From the NCBI GenBank assembly GCA_016785225.1, contig JAFBJZ010000635.1, positions 3,625,501-3,689,500 on the forward strand: a stretch of 64,000 bases of DNA, in the 5' to 3' direction. The notes under the pieces are model-generated. The model had not been told where the DNA came from. It saw only the letters and a list, made by a program, of their open reading frames with translations, and ran no database searches. This DNA comes from Psettodes erumei (lineage: Eukaryota > Chordata > Actinopteri > Pleuronectiformes > Psettodidae). Below, piece after piece: positions 1 to 12,330 of this stretch (its first letter is position 1; each line of letters starts with the position of its first letter). The position numbers were made by a program, and so were the translations under genes.

Positions 1-1336
1 TAAAGGTGCAGACTAAAACAGTGGCTCAGTGTGTAGAGTTCTACTATACGTACAAGAAACAGGTGAAGATCGGACGCAATGGGATTTTAACCTTCGGCCC
101 TCCGGACTCACCTGTGGAGAGGCACACAGAGGCCGTGGTGGAGGTCAAGGTAGAGTGGCGTTAACATGGCTCAACTGTACTCTAATGTTTGTGGTTTTTT
201 ACAAACATTCATTTCATGTTGCATACTGTAAAAAGATGTAAAAATTCATTAGTTCAGTAATGAGGAGGAGCCAGGCCAAATAATAATTTTTAAGCCTTGA
301 CGTCTGAATTTTTACAGGAATTTCTAATAACTTGCAATAATCTGGTAAATGTCCCATATGATCCATTACACAGAGTTCACAGCAGTCAAAACTGAATCAA
401 GGAGAGATGGAGGGGGACGATAAGAAGGATGTTTCCTATGAACAGAGTCTTGAGAGCAGCCAGCAGGCGAGAGTCGCTCAGTCACTACAGGCTCATGATT
501 ACGTAAGTATTTAAAACATATTAGAGCTGAAACTAATGATCTTTGCTATCATCAATTAATCTTACAATTCTATTTTATTCTGGCATCACCTGGTGGGACT
601 TACTTCTGTGGCTATATGACGTGAGAAACTTTTTGTGCTCCAGGCGGGATCAGTGCTGGTGATCAAAGAGCCGGACGCTTTGAATAAGGATCATCGCCCG
701 TCGGCTCATCGCCCGCCAGCTCCTGCAGCGAAGAAGAGCCGAGTGCCAACGAAGCCCCCGCAGGATCCGGATGCAGTATTTCCTTGCAAGAAATGTAGCA
801 GGTATGACCAAAATCTGCAGAGATTTAATGACCCTGAGTGGTCTCGATAGGCTCTAACCTATGCTACCATGCATCAGGACAAAGCTTGAACCCAAACAGG
901 CCTGAAGAGCTTCACTAGTTTCAGACATGAGGGGTTATTCACATGGATGCATTAACATTCAATGTGCCTCTCTACTCTTCTTCTGTCAGTTACGTATAGT
1001 TTTGCATTATTCCATAGAAGCCGCCATTGCTCACAGTGTTGCATCATTTTCTTACCATATTCTAGGGTGTTTTATAAAGTGAAGAGTCGAAGTGCCCACA
1101 TGAAGAGTCACGCCGAGCAGGAGAAGAAGGCTGCGGCGCTGCGTCAGAAAGAGGAAGAGGAGCAGGCAGCTGCTGAAGCTCAGGCCAGGAAGGCGGCTGC
1201 GGTTGCGGCAGCAGCAGCGGCGGCAGCAGCAGCTCATCAAGGAGGAAATGGGAACGGAGTGACGGAGCAGGGGGAGGTCAGCAGCCACGAGGACTCATCT
1301 GAGGGAGAAGATGATGACGATGAAGACTGGCACTGA
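1..1336 (+). CDS. mideas: MIDEAS (ELM2/SANT scaffold of the MiDAC deacetylase complex), C-terminal part
   Basis: C-terminal 231 residues of a nuclear scaffold that joins HDAC1/2 and DNTTIP1 in the mitotic deacetylase complex (family knowledge). Exons seen: 1-149 (cut by the window edge), 383-502, 644-801, 1066-1336, with GT-AG junctions in consistent phase. The first exon holds the end of a SANT domain (TKTVAQCVEFYYTYKK, then QVKIGRNG). The last intron splits a C2H2 zinc finger: FPCKKC lies in exon 3 and VFYKVKSRSAHMKSH in exon 4. After the finger come a charged Glu/Gln/Lys stretch, a run of about ten alanines and an acidic tail ending DDDDEDWH. The paralogue TRERF1 has the same SANT and finger, but its tail lacks polyalanine, so MIDEAS fits better. 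Fish may carry two copies (a/b), and I cannot tell which this is. Confidence 0.88.
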
Positions 1337-1765
1337 TGGGTAAATGTGGGTAAAGAGGGCGACTGAATCAGAGAGAGAAGAATGGAAAAAATGTAGTCAG
1401 CCACAGAGAGCACCACAACAGAAAGTCTTCCTGTAGATCTTCACACTCCTTTCTTGGCTGAAACCGTCTCAGTTTTACACAATTCAGCCGGGCAGTCACA
1501 CTCCCAAATTTTCACCTTTTGTATCTCTAATATTCAGAGGAAGTTTATTTTTTTGTAAATGCACTTATACTGTATGCTTCTGCTTTTGCCAATATTGCCT
1601 TTTTATATCCATTATTTAATTGAATACATGTCAAAATATTACACTTTTTCATTGAGTGGACTTCAAAAGATAATCAGGAAGTGTCTTCAGCACCGACATC
1701 AAGATCAAAGCAACCTTTCACTTTATAGTTGCACACCTTTTTAAATAAAGATTGAGTTTGTATTT
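1337..1765 (+). other. 3' UTR of mideas with poly(A) signal
   Basis: Non-coding sequence after the mideas stop. It becomes T-rich and ends at an AATAAA hexamer at 1744-1749, followed by T- and A-rich sequence, a typical cleavage region. No competing coding frame is convincing here. Confidence 0.65.
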
Positions 1766-4700
1766 AAAAAAAAATCCTAGGAATATACTGTGCTGAATTT
1801 TTCAGATTTCCATCGGACTTTTAGGTTGGTTGTACACTTACTTTTACAACAAAGGGACCTTTTGAAATTAATATGTACAAAAAAAGTATATATGAGATTG
1901 CCATATATTTATGATACTGCATTTTTCACTGATTTTGGTAATATAAAAACTAATCATGTTGGCTGCAATATGACGTGGATTGAAAAGTTTATTAAAATCT
2001 CTACTGTTATGAAAAAAACATGTCTTCATTTTGTCACGCAGGCAGCGCTTGGTTGCAATGCACTGCTGACCCAGCAGGGGGCGCTGGAGGCTCAGTGTGG
2101 GGGGGTATTTTCTCCACACATGGTCGTGTGTAGATCAATGCTAATTTTTGCTGATGTGGATTTAGACGCACTTCATGGATTACATTAAGACGCATTCGTC
2201 ATTCTATCTCCTTAAACCAAAACATCTTAAATCTTGCTTAAAATGCTGTTCCTGCACTAACATCTGTATCTACTAAGCAAGAAAGATTTACCACAAAATA
2301 AGAGCTCCCAGTGCTGTACTCAGATCTGTTTCAGTATGCAAGACAGGCTTTAAGAGCCCTGTCATTTTCAGATTAAGGGCTGCAGGGCCAGCTCGTCTTC
2401 AGGCTCAGGGGTGTGGTGAAATTTGGCATTGATCAATGGCGACAGAGCTCAGCCCTTTAGAGATGTGCTCGGTAAAGGGATGAGATGCACGGCATGTTGC
2501 CCCGAGATCACGGAGGACAAAGTGGCCCCGTCTCCCACCACTCATCACTAACAAGCTGGACCCTGACAGCTCTCATTTACTCTCCCGCTGCGGCAGACGT
2601 TAGCTGGAGAGGCTCGGCTCGGCTCGGCACGGCTTACGTAACCGCTTCTCGCGCCAAAACGGCAACAAAAAGGAAAATCACTTCACCGCGTTATATGGAT
2701 TTAACGACGCTAAAAGAACTTGAAGGAAAAGATTACCACAAAGCAGAAGTTCAGTCATGATCACTCTTGTCAGTTTAAATTCCAGTTCAGCCATAAAGTC
2801 GGTTAAAAGTGGCCACGTGAGGCTGCTTTTTGCGACAGCAGTGTTTTAAGATAAAAACTTAAAACAAAAAAACCTTATAATCTTACCATAGTCCCTTTGT
2901 TGTTTAAGGGCAAGGCTGAGATCAATTACATGGGTCAGCGTGTCCGTTTCAAAAAAACAAAAAACTCCTTTCACCTAAATTCTTCACATGTAGAAATACA
3001 GTATGTGGTTGTCAGATTACAACTGTGGCTACTCAAACTGACACGTCTGCTTTATGGATCTGGAGTTAAATGAAGCTGACAGCTCCGTGTATTCAGCGTC
3101 CTCAGAGGGTCCGTTTCACCCCGGGTCTTGCAACGAAGCGTTGGAGGTTTACAGTGAGGATCGGATGTCCTCCCTGAGCGCTGGGCCTGCTAATGAGGTC
3201 CCATTAGAAACCCCAGCCACATGGACAGTAAAATAGGTTAGAGATAGAGGAGGAGATGAAGACGTTACAAAGCTGACCCGGTGTGGAACGATGCAGGCAA
3301 GGACAAAATACTGGATCAATGTCACTATATGTCTGCAAGACAAATGGGAGGATCGATGGTTCTTCTCCAGCAGGGCCGAGGTTAAATCTGATGCAAAGCA
3401 GAAAATGTACATTAAGATTATTTATGTTCTGCCGCTCGGCCATAAAACTTTGATCATTTCCTGGGCGCGACCTGTGAGGCTGCAGGTCAATGTCATTCTT
3501 GCAGTAAGCACACAGAGAGATACTGAGGCCTTAGTATAGAAATGAATAAGTAGAAGAATTTAATAAATGAAATGAGTTTTGTAATAGATGTATGCCAAAA
3601 GGATCTCGGGGATAACATTTTCTTATGTAACTGTATAATTTTGGAAATAAACGAAGACGTAATTAAGAAAAATCTTGCTACTGTAAATAACCTCTGTGCT
3701 ACGTATGTATACTTGTCAGCCAGCCAGGTCAGTTACAACGGCAGAGAAAAGAAAATCAGTCATCTGATCATTCTTTTAAGTGCACCAAAACGTCGATTAA
3801 GTAGAAAGAGCGCTGTAATATCATAATCTAAATGTTTTACGATATTTTCATTTCAAGTAAAGGCAGTGCAGAGAAAAGAGCTGGGCTCAGAGATACAGGG
3901 ACAGTCAGACGAAATTTTATTTAAAGCATTTGAACACTGAAGTCTTGCACACTAACCCTATATAGTGAAACACATGGCAGTGAGAGGCCTGAAGACAAGA
4001 TCAAAATGAATTTAAGAGGCTGCTTACAGGTTTGCTTACATCCAGCCGCCCTTGATGCCGCACCACAATCACTTCGTGTAATGACTATAGCTGCCATATA
4101 ACTGACAAACCCCTGGGCTCAATTTCAATGTGTAGTCAATGGCCTTGAGAGATGTAACCTGCCTTTGCTGACCCCCTGACCTGTGACAGCTCTCGCTTTG
4201 ATTGGTTAGCTGTCCGTCATCCTCATCCACCGCTCCTCAGCATTTCTCAGTCAGGTCCAGTGCGGTGGATGTGCTCTGCTGTAGATCAGGTGCTACTCTA
4301 TCCTCACGCAGTGGCTCACTTAATGGAATTAAACCCAACTGTCAGCGTTTTAGCTGGAGTCAGCAGCGTTACCCTCTCTTGGTTATGCAAATAGGCCTCC
4401 ACCACAGTCCATCCATCTCCGGTGCAGTGGAGGCTGTGATGCCTCAGAAAATATGAGGTGTTTGTGACTGACGCTGGCATGTTTTGTGAGCCCTGCTCCT
4501 GTTCCTCATTTTAATGGAACATATAGATCTTTCCCTCCAGCTACACTGTAAGCTGTTGCCTTTGAGTGAAGACGCTCTTTTCCCTGCTGTCAGCTACAGC
4601 AAGAGGAAATTTTACCTTGTCTGTGGGCACCAGGTCCATCAAGTCCTCCCTATGGGACAATATCAATTTTCAGCATGCTGAAGAAATAGCTCAATACTAA

Positions 4701-4779
4701 AGGCAATATGCTTATTCCCTGTCTTGCCAAAATTTGATGGCTGGCTTTTTTCATGTCATGTACGGTAAATACAATGTAA
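1766..4779. other. Intergenic, no gene seen
   Basis: About 3 kb downstream of mideas. Open frames are short, lack splice-site support and have no recognisable protein. A short CTCGG repeat lies near 2608-2630. Nothing else can be supported. Confidence 0.5.
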
Positions 4780-5215
4780 TACCAGCAGCTGGATAGCTTA
4801 GCTTAGCATAAACACTGGAAATACGGAAAACTGAGAAAGTGTAGCTCCTCTCCAAAGATAATTATCCACCTACCACCTACCTCTGAAGTTCACTAATAAT
4901 CACACTATGCCTTGCTTGTTAGATTTGTACAACAACCAAGTGTAAAAGAACATTTTTGTGGTTTAATGTAAGGATATGAGTGAGGTGGTTTCATTGATGA
5001 GCTGTGCAGATGCTGCTAGCTGGATCTTTTTCTTAACCTTTGGACAAGGCTTGGCTCGCTGTTCTCTTGAGTTCAGTCTTTATGCTAAGCTAAGTCAAGC
5101 ATCTGCTGACAGTAGCTTCATATTTCCCATATTGGTATTACAGAAGTATCACTCTTCTCATCCAACTGCTAGCAAGTAATAAATTAGCATATGTCCCAAA
5201 ATGTCAAGCAATATT
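4780..5215. mobile_element. MITE-like palindromic element, copy 1
   Basis: The left part (4795-4811, AGCTTAGCTTAGCATAA) and the right part (5080-5094, TTATGCTAAGCTAAG) form a perfect 15-base inverted repeat, flanked by further imperfect matches (CAGCAGCTGG on the left, CTGCTGACAGTAGC on the right). The sequence up to about 5215 (CCCAAAATGTC) looks like the usual end of this dispersed fish element. There is no coding capacity, so it is non-autonomous. A related copy is at 40,980-41,287. The outer boundaries are approximate. Confidence 0.6.
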
Positions 5216-8200
5216 GCAGAGGTTGCATTGTGCTGTGCTGTGGTGTGAAGTGAGGGCCACCTGACATTTAAATCATCCTACACAACCCCCAGGTGTGGAT
5301 GAGGGAATGAGAATTTAATCAAGCTTGAACGCTGAGACGCCTCTAAACACAAGGAGCTAAATCACTGCAGCAACAATATCAGGAAGCTGGCCCCATCTGC
5401 CTCAGTCCTCCCCAGTAAAGCCTCTCTCTGTTTATTACAGGGGACACTTCCTTTGTTATGAGTCGGCAAAAACAAGCAGTTGGGAGGCCACCTTGCTTTA
5501 AATTTGAAATTAGCCATGAGTGAAAGAGGTGGTGGCTGACGTGCTGCCAAATGCACTCCCACACTAAGTGCTCACAGTTCAGTCCTCACTTCCTGACTCC
5601 TGCCAATCTTCCACCAAGAGAACGACAGCTTCCGACCCGTCCTCAGAGTCATGGCTTTAAAAAAGACAGTCCGTGCAAGTACATTATTACATATTGCTTT
5701 AAAAAGCACACATGAAGGTAATTAATAGTGTCTGCTTTTAGCCAGCTGAGGCAGTAAATATTTGCCACATCAGGTCACTTCATAAAGTTGGAAAGATTCA
5801 GTGTGTTGTCTTAATAATGTCAATATTCTAAACTTTCTGTCAGGCGTCATATTGTTGTTTGTTTAATTTTATCACTTGGTTGGCCCTTCCCTTTTTTCCA
5901 AACCTAATATATCTCATTAATATTGCATGGACTGGCACTGATATTGTTGGTCCCCAGAGGCATCACCATCAAGTTCACATTTGTGAACTTTAAGTGAAAA
6001 CTCCAAACAACGTTCAGACGGATTGCAGAGAAAATAAGTGCAGTCACATCCCCCTTGTTGGACACGGTCATCGTCAGAGGTTTTACTTATGCTGTGGCAG
6101 TACCAAGGAAACCCCTCGGCTTTGGCTTGATTTTGGCTGAAAGGTGTGTGATGATGGGTTTCTGAAGCTATTCAACCACCGGACAAACAGTTGTGATAGA
6201 GCAGACTGGTGCCTTCAGTCTTGTTGTTTAATATCCTTATTGCATTATGCAAAGCACTTTCAAACTATGCATAAAACGTGCCCTAAAAATAAACTTGTCT
6301 TGCCTGGTCCAGACTTCCTGCAGCTGATTATCATCATGGATTTATTACCCACAGCACTGCCAGAAAGATATGATTTTATCTTGTTCAACAAGCCCTATCC
6401 TTATACAGTATGCATCTGTTTAATGGCGATTTCAAATTCCTAAAATTTTATTTGTACTTATGAGGTTATTAATCTTGGTAAATAAAAGTCTGCACATAAA
6501 AGTGTTGGTTCAGCAGAGTTCACGTGGGTTTACCCTCCACTACATCACTGTCTTGCAAATCATCTATTTTAAATAAAAGTTAAGTTAAACAACCATACGG
6601 TTACACACATCCAAGGTGATTTTAATGACATTTGTTCAGCAGAAAGACGCTGCACTGACAGTTCATATGCATAATTCACATCAGCATGGTTTTTTTTCTG
6701 CTTGAAGATGCTTCCCTCAAACCCCTGATGGTTGAGCTTGGCCGGTGTCCTGTTCCATCTTGCTGTGATCTCATGGATCCTGAATCAGTCGTCCATCATA
6801 AAGTCATCAGCACCACCTTCTGCTCCGAGAAGACGTGACGTAGTGGCCGGGATGCTGCTATTAATCTGTGCGATTCCAAAGCTTTATCTGTTCAGCCTGC
6901 GCTCCCCTTGCCGCTCTGTCTGCCCTGCGCCTGCCCCCCCACCCCCCACCTTTACAATCACCAGGATTGAGCAGGCCTCGTTGGGCCAGGCATGATGGAG
7001 TTTGAGCCCACAACAGCTGGGACGTAACTGGAGTTCGGGTCCTGATTTGTTGAAATCCAGAACTCTTCATCGTTATGGCCTTGTGATCGATCTGGGCGTG
7101 CAGCCAGAGCTCCATTAGTGAACAAGCTGTACGGAGAGATGCATGATGGGGCCTCGATGAAGGACCACTGCTGTTTCTACGAGGGGCTTTCCTCAATTAG
7201 CCTCTGACATCTTCACCATGACTCATTAAAATATCAGCTAAGTCCTTAGCATTTCATAATAAGTTATTGAAATTGTTATTTTTTCTACTTGTCCAATAAT
7301 GTCAGAGGAAGTGTCCTTAAAGGCCGATAAAGAAGCTGTTGGACACGACAGTCCCTGTTGTAATGTATCCTCGACTCAAACGTTAATGCTCACAGGAATG
7401 GTTTACTTACTTCTTCCACTTAAAGAATCGCCACATCTTCGAGTCGCGCTTAACCAGGCAGCAGAGTTTTAATTCCCTCCGAGTAAGACCTGTCTGTTTC
7501 TCCAGAGGCTTCACGTTTCAGACTACATCGTTGTTGTGACGGGACGTCGCCTCAGTGCATAAAACATGATACACCTCTTCCGCTGAACAACATGATCCTG
7601 GCTCAGAACCACAGGCGGCCCATACTTTGAGAAAGACAACATTTGTACACACACAATTACTTTAGTATTTCAAGGACAACACCAGAATTTATTAAGTTTA
7701 CAAATTTACAGCACAACTTTTTGGCCTGAGAACTCGGGTATCTGGCTTTGCGGAGCACAAACACAATAACAAGTATAGGACTAAAATCAATTCTAGTTTT
7801 TTTAACCTTGCAAATGAGACAATATCTCGACCGCACTGATTTACTGATCGACCACAGCCTGATAATCACTGTTCATTTAGCTGTTTTGACACATTTCGAT
7901 GCAACACCACATTAATCTTCTTTTAGTGACACTATGTTATGCTTTCAATCAATAGCAACATTTTGTCTGGTGCCTGGGAATGATCTAAATAAGACATTTC
8001 ACACTCGGTGTGTGTTATTAGACAAGACAATTGCTCTGTCCAAGAGCGCTTTCTCTGTTTACATCTTCAGGTAAATACACTGTTGCTGTCGTTTACAGAG
8101 AGACACTTTGTGCCCAGCTCTTTGAGGCTTCTTATTTAAATTAAACTGACAACTCCAATAACATCCATATCTGGACTTCAACATAAACAATCAAGCTCAT

Positions 8201-11200
8201 TCTCCACAGCGACGAAGACGTTGTGTTTGGATTGTGGTGTATGGATTGTGGGAACACGTTATGCAATACGCCGCTCGTGTCATGAGCACAAAGTGGGGGC
8301 TGTTCTGCGACATCCTAGCACCATCTTCAACTATGCATGACATCACTCACTGAAAAATAATGTGCAGCAGTAGGTTGCCTGGTGCAAGCAAAGTAGGCAG
8401 AGTACTAAAATACTGAGTTGCAGTAAATCTGTGAGCGTCCACCAGGACCCAACAGGGTCGTCTCTGTTTGTGTTTTTGTCTTTTAGTTGGACTTTGCTGA
8501 AGTTGGAGTACAAAATTACACTAGAAGGTAAGATAAATTGATTAAATTAATCAAGAAAATGTAAATCAATAGCCTGCTGACAACAGCAGATAAGTTACCT
8601 GCCTCAGACCCGGGCCATATCTTAAGAAAATGCAGGACACCACAAATGAACTGATTAATCATTTTGGCAAGATCCCCAAAAATAATTTTATGGCTCATCA
8701 GACCAGAGCAGCAGTCCAGGATGGTGGTGCTTTATATCAAATGAGTTTCTTCAGTTATCACATGTTAAAAGATAAAAGCCCTATCAAATCACAGCAGAAA
8801 CAAGTGCATGAAAAGTGGACCTGCAGGCACTATTTGGATGTACTGCAGCGTTCATCACCCTGCAACAAATAAAACTCGCAGATCAATTATCCACAATGCT
8901 AATCAAGGCAATCGCCAGGGCACAATAAGGCTTAGCGGCGCAGCGGTCAATTAGTCAGCAAATAACATCTTCAGAGCTTCATTAAAGGCTTTCGGCCTCG
9001 CAGTGCGTCGAAGTCAAGAAGCAGTGCTGCTTGTAAGTGATCCTGACACACTGACCGAGAGCCAGACAGATACTGCTGCTGCTTCCATTCAGAAATTACC
9101 TTCAATGTGTCTCTGTTTAACTACATGCACTCCCTTGTTACAAATGCAAAAAAACCTCTCCACTCACTCAAAGGTCCCGCAGTCATGACAAACTAGCGAA
9201 GCCACAGCTAAAGCAGAATTCAATGAAGCTGTAGATTCCCATTGATTTTTAAATATTTATTGATATTTATTTCTGCTGTGAAAGGCTGAGTGGACACATG
9301 GACACTGACGTGATGTTACACTGTATAACCTGCAGCCGAGGTGAAAAAAATATGATGCAGTACACTTCAAACTCAGCCCTAATGGACCTTATGGATGCAT
9401 GGATACATTTTACAATTATGTGCTAAAAGTAATAAAATATAATAAATCATACATCTTATGTGAAACTAAAGCGACTTTTATTCACTTGTTGGACCATTAA
9501 CAGTAGGTACTTGTTTTATTATAGCTGCTCCGTGCTTATTGATCTGTAAATTGTTCATTTATTACATTTTTTTTCTAGTTTAGTGCTAACAAAGCTTGCT
9601 TGTAATAACTGTCTGAGGCAAACGTGTTGCCTTGTTTATTAATTTGGGCATCTTACTTTTTCTCTTGTGTCTACTATAATTACTCCTTGATTTATTCCTT
9701 AGGGTTAATGTAATTAATCTGGCAGTTAATTTACACTTTGAATCCAGTCTCACTGATACTGCACTGCAGCCATTTTCAGAATTGATATAGTGTGTATTTT
9801 TTTCAAGCAAAAGATATCAAACATTTTATGATTACAGGTTCTAAAATGTGACAGTTTGCTGCTTTTTGTTATCTTACATAACAGAAAATTAAATATCTTT
9901 CAGTTTTAAAAAAATGTTATAGATGTTTTATTTATCAAACAATTAACCAGTCATTATCAATAATAAGGGCACTGTTAGCTGCAGCCCTAGTACTAATTAA
10001 TTTTGCACCAGTTCAGTACCTTTGGCCCAATCTTTTTTATGCATCTCATCTTTTTCTGATCTGTAATTACTATCATTAAATTCCAGTCCCATATTTGCTT
10101 CCAATAAAAATTTTCAGGGCCTTTACTGTAAGTGTGTTTAACTCACTGTACAGCAGTGCACCTACATGCACAGTGAAGGCAGATGACTTTAAAGTTGCTT
10201 ACTGATCCGTGTCAGAGTGGTACCCTGCAGAACATGTGGCGTTTTCATCCTCGCGTGTTTCATTCGCTCATTCCGCTGTTCACCCCCCCACCCCCCTTCC
10301 CTTCCACTGATTCATTAGCACATCTTGGAGCCCTCTCACCCTCTTTTACTGCCTCCATTAAATCCTTGCTCTCTCCATCGCAACTCTCCACGGATAGCGA
10401 GTGCGCCAGTTCATCATCTGAGCTAAGAGCCGCGGCCATGAACTCGACATTTTTCATTCTACCTGCTTTATCTATGCTCGGGCCCTGCCTGGCCCGGCTC
10501 TGCTCTCTGTCACTCTGAAACACATTAATGAAATGTAAATTAAATTCATATGATAAGTATATCACACCTGCTGTAGACCTATATCTGCTGTAGAGACGAA
10601 ACTGAAATAAGTGATGCTTAAATAAAATAAATTAGTCTGTTTATTTGAGTAAAAACTTAAGTAGGCCAACAGTTGATATGTCGTGGGAAATACCTGTGCA
10701 GAGAGATGAAACAAAGCTCCAGAGTAAAACAGAGGCAAGGAAGGAATCCAAGAAGAGAAAAAGGAACATGGAAGTTTCTGCCCTGACCACACAGCAGCCG
10801 GCCCATGGGTCAATCCAATCATACTTGCAGAAGATCATTGTTCAATCACTTTGAAATTAATTGTAATACAGATGAAGATCCAAACGTTCCCAAAGATATC
10901 AAATGTGTCTAAAATTATGCATGAATTGAGCATTACAGTGTCTCCTTGCTGCTTGTATATCTGAATGTCTTAAGCCTTGCAGTGTTAGTCTACTAACCTC
11001 GCATAACCTGCCCAAACAACCAGCAATCTGAATCTGTCTGCAAAGGCAAATACCACAGGTCCCAGTGGAGCTGACGCTGCTGTGTGTGGTGAACTGGTTA
11101 TATGTTGAGAGAGAGGAGGACTAAGGTCAGGCTGCATAAAGGCCTGAACCCACCCACCTCCCTCCCACTGAGAGGGATACGAGGGTACACATGGGACACT

Positions 11201-11459
11201 AGATTATTGCTTATCTCTGCCTTTATAATTGCTGAGGGTTTCCTGGGAATGACTGTAATGGTGAACAATAGGCATGGCTAAGGAGGCTAATGGCAATGCT
11301 CCGGGCTTCCCTTGTTCTTAATGGGATAGGTCACACTCCAGTGTCCAAGGTGAAGCTAAGGTCAGTTTGGCCTCAGCTGGTCAGTTTTTTGTGAAATTGG
11401 GACAAGTATTATAAACAGTTGACTACTTTAAATTGTAATTTAAATGCAAAATTAGAAAG
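5216..11459. other. Intergenic, no gene seen
   Basis: Gene-poor 6.2 kb. No frame longer than about 110 codons, none with splice sites or a recognisable product. AT-rich blocks alternate with ordinary sequence. Regulatory conserved elements could lie here, but that needs cross-species alignment and cannot be read from one sequence. Confidence 0.45.
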
Positions 11460-11779
11460 CTTCACATCACTTATAACATAAATAATACCCCAAAACACAA
11501 AACCCCCCGAAATGATCACTTGACTTATTTTCTCCAACAGTTTTAATGTCTGTTACCTCTAACCATGCTCTGACATCACCACAGTGCAGCATCTTTAAAA
11601 CATGTGGACCCACATCTAAAACGCTCTCATTCTCCAACAACACCCAGAGTGAAGAAAACACAAGTTACGAGCCGAGTCTTCGCTTGCGACCCTTACGGCC
11701 TCCAAACACCAACGGCCGTTCCATTTTTTACACCAGCAGTCAGAATGAAAAGGCACATGCAAGTTTTTGCAGTACTCAC

Positions 11780-12330
11780 GGATCGGGGGAAGTAGACTCC
11801 GGTCAAGGGCAGAAGAAAAGCCGCGACAGTGCGGTGAAGCACACCAGCAGGAAGGAAGCACTTCTCCACAGTGGTCCAAAAGAGTTTGGCCGCTCCTCTC
11901 TCGCTCTCAGTCAAAACATGCGATCGTCTCCTGAATCAGATACATCAGCTAAGTACACAAGCCGACAATAACATGACGAACTAGCACGTCAGCTTCTTCA
12001 TATACAAAGCTAACAGTACGAAAGCAAAGCTAATGGATGGTATGCTAATGTTAACTGTTACTCGCAATTAGCAATCCAACTCGTCTTTCCTCCATACATA
12101 TGTCGTTACAGTGTAAAAACAACACACAGCGCTCACCTCTCGTAGATCCGGAAAAGTTCAGACCACAGGATAATCCATGACCATTGACCACAGAGTTTGG
12201 ACGTTACTGCTGTCACAAAATAACAACCGCTTACTCCATGAGTTCGCCTGTGTCCATCTGGCAGTTGAATCTGACGCCAGTCCAAGCCCCACCCCTCCAC
12301 CTGAGAACAAGTTTCTGATTGGCTGTCGGT
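11780..12330 (-). ncRNA. Candidate spliced transcript with CCAAT/GC-box promoter (unrecognised)
   Basis: On the minus strand an inverted CCAAT box (12,318-12,322) and a GC box (complement of 12,286-12,298) precede an exon-like block that ends at 12,137 with donor AG/GTGAGC. A second block runs 11,930 to 11,780 between acceptor TTCAG and donor CC/GTGAGT; the intron is 193-206 bases. One frame stays open through both blocks (..LFRIYER joined to RRSHVLTESERG..), but it has no ATG after the promoter, so these may be 5' UTR or non-coding RNA exons. I do not recognise the peptide and found no convincing downstream coding exon. The strand choice rests on the two donor sites and the promoter motifs. 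Confidence 0.4.

Noticed and set aside
1..1336. TRERF1 instead of MIDEAS
   Set aside because: The polyalanine and acidic end after the finger fits MIDEAS; TRERF1 has a different, longer tail as I remember it.
11546..11971. 141-codon plus-strand frame, Ser-rich
   Set aside because: Low-complexity composition, no splice support, and the opposite strand has better donor and promoter signals.
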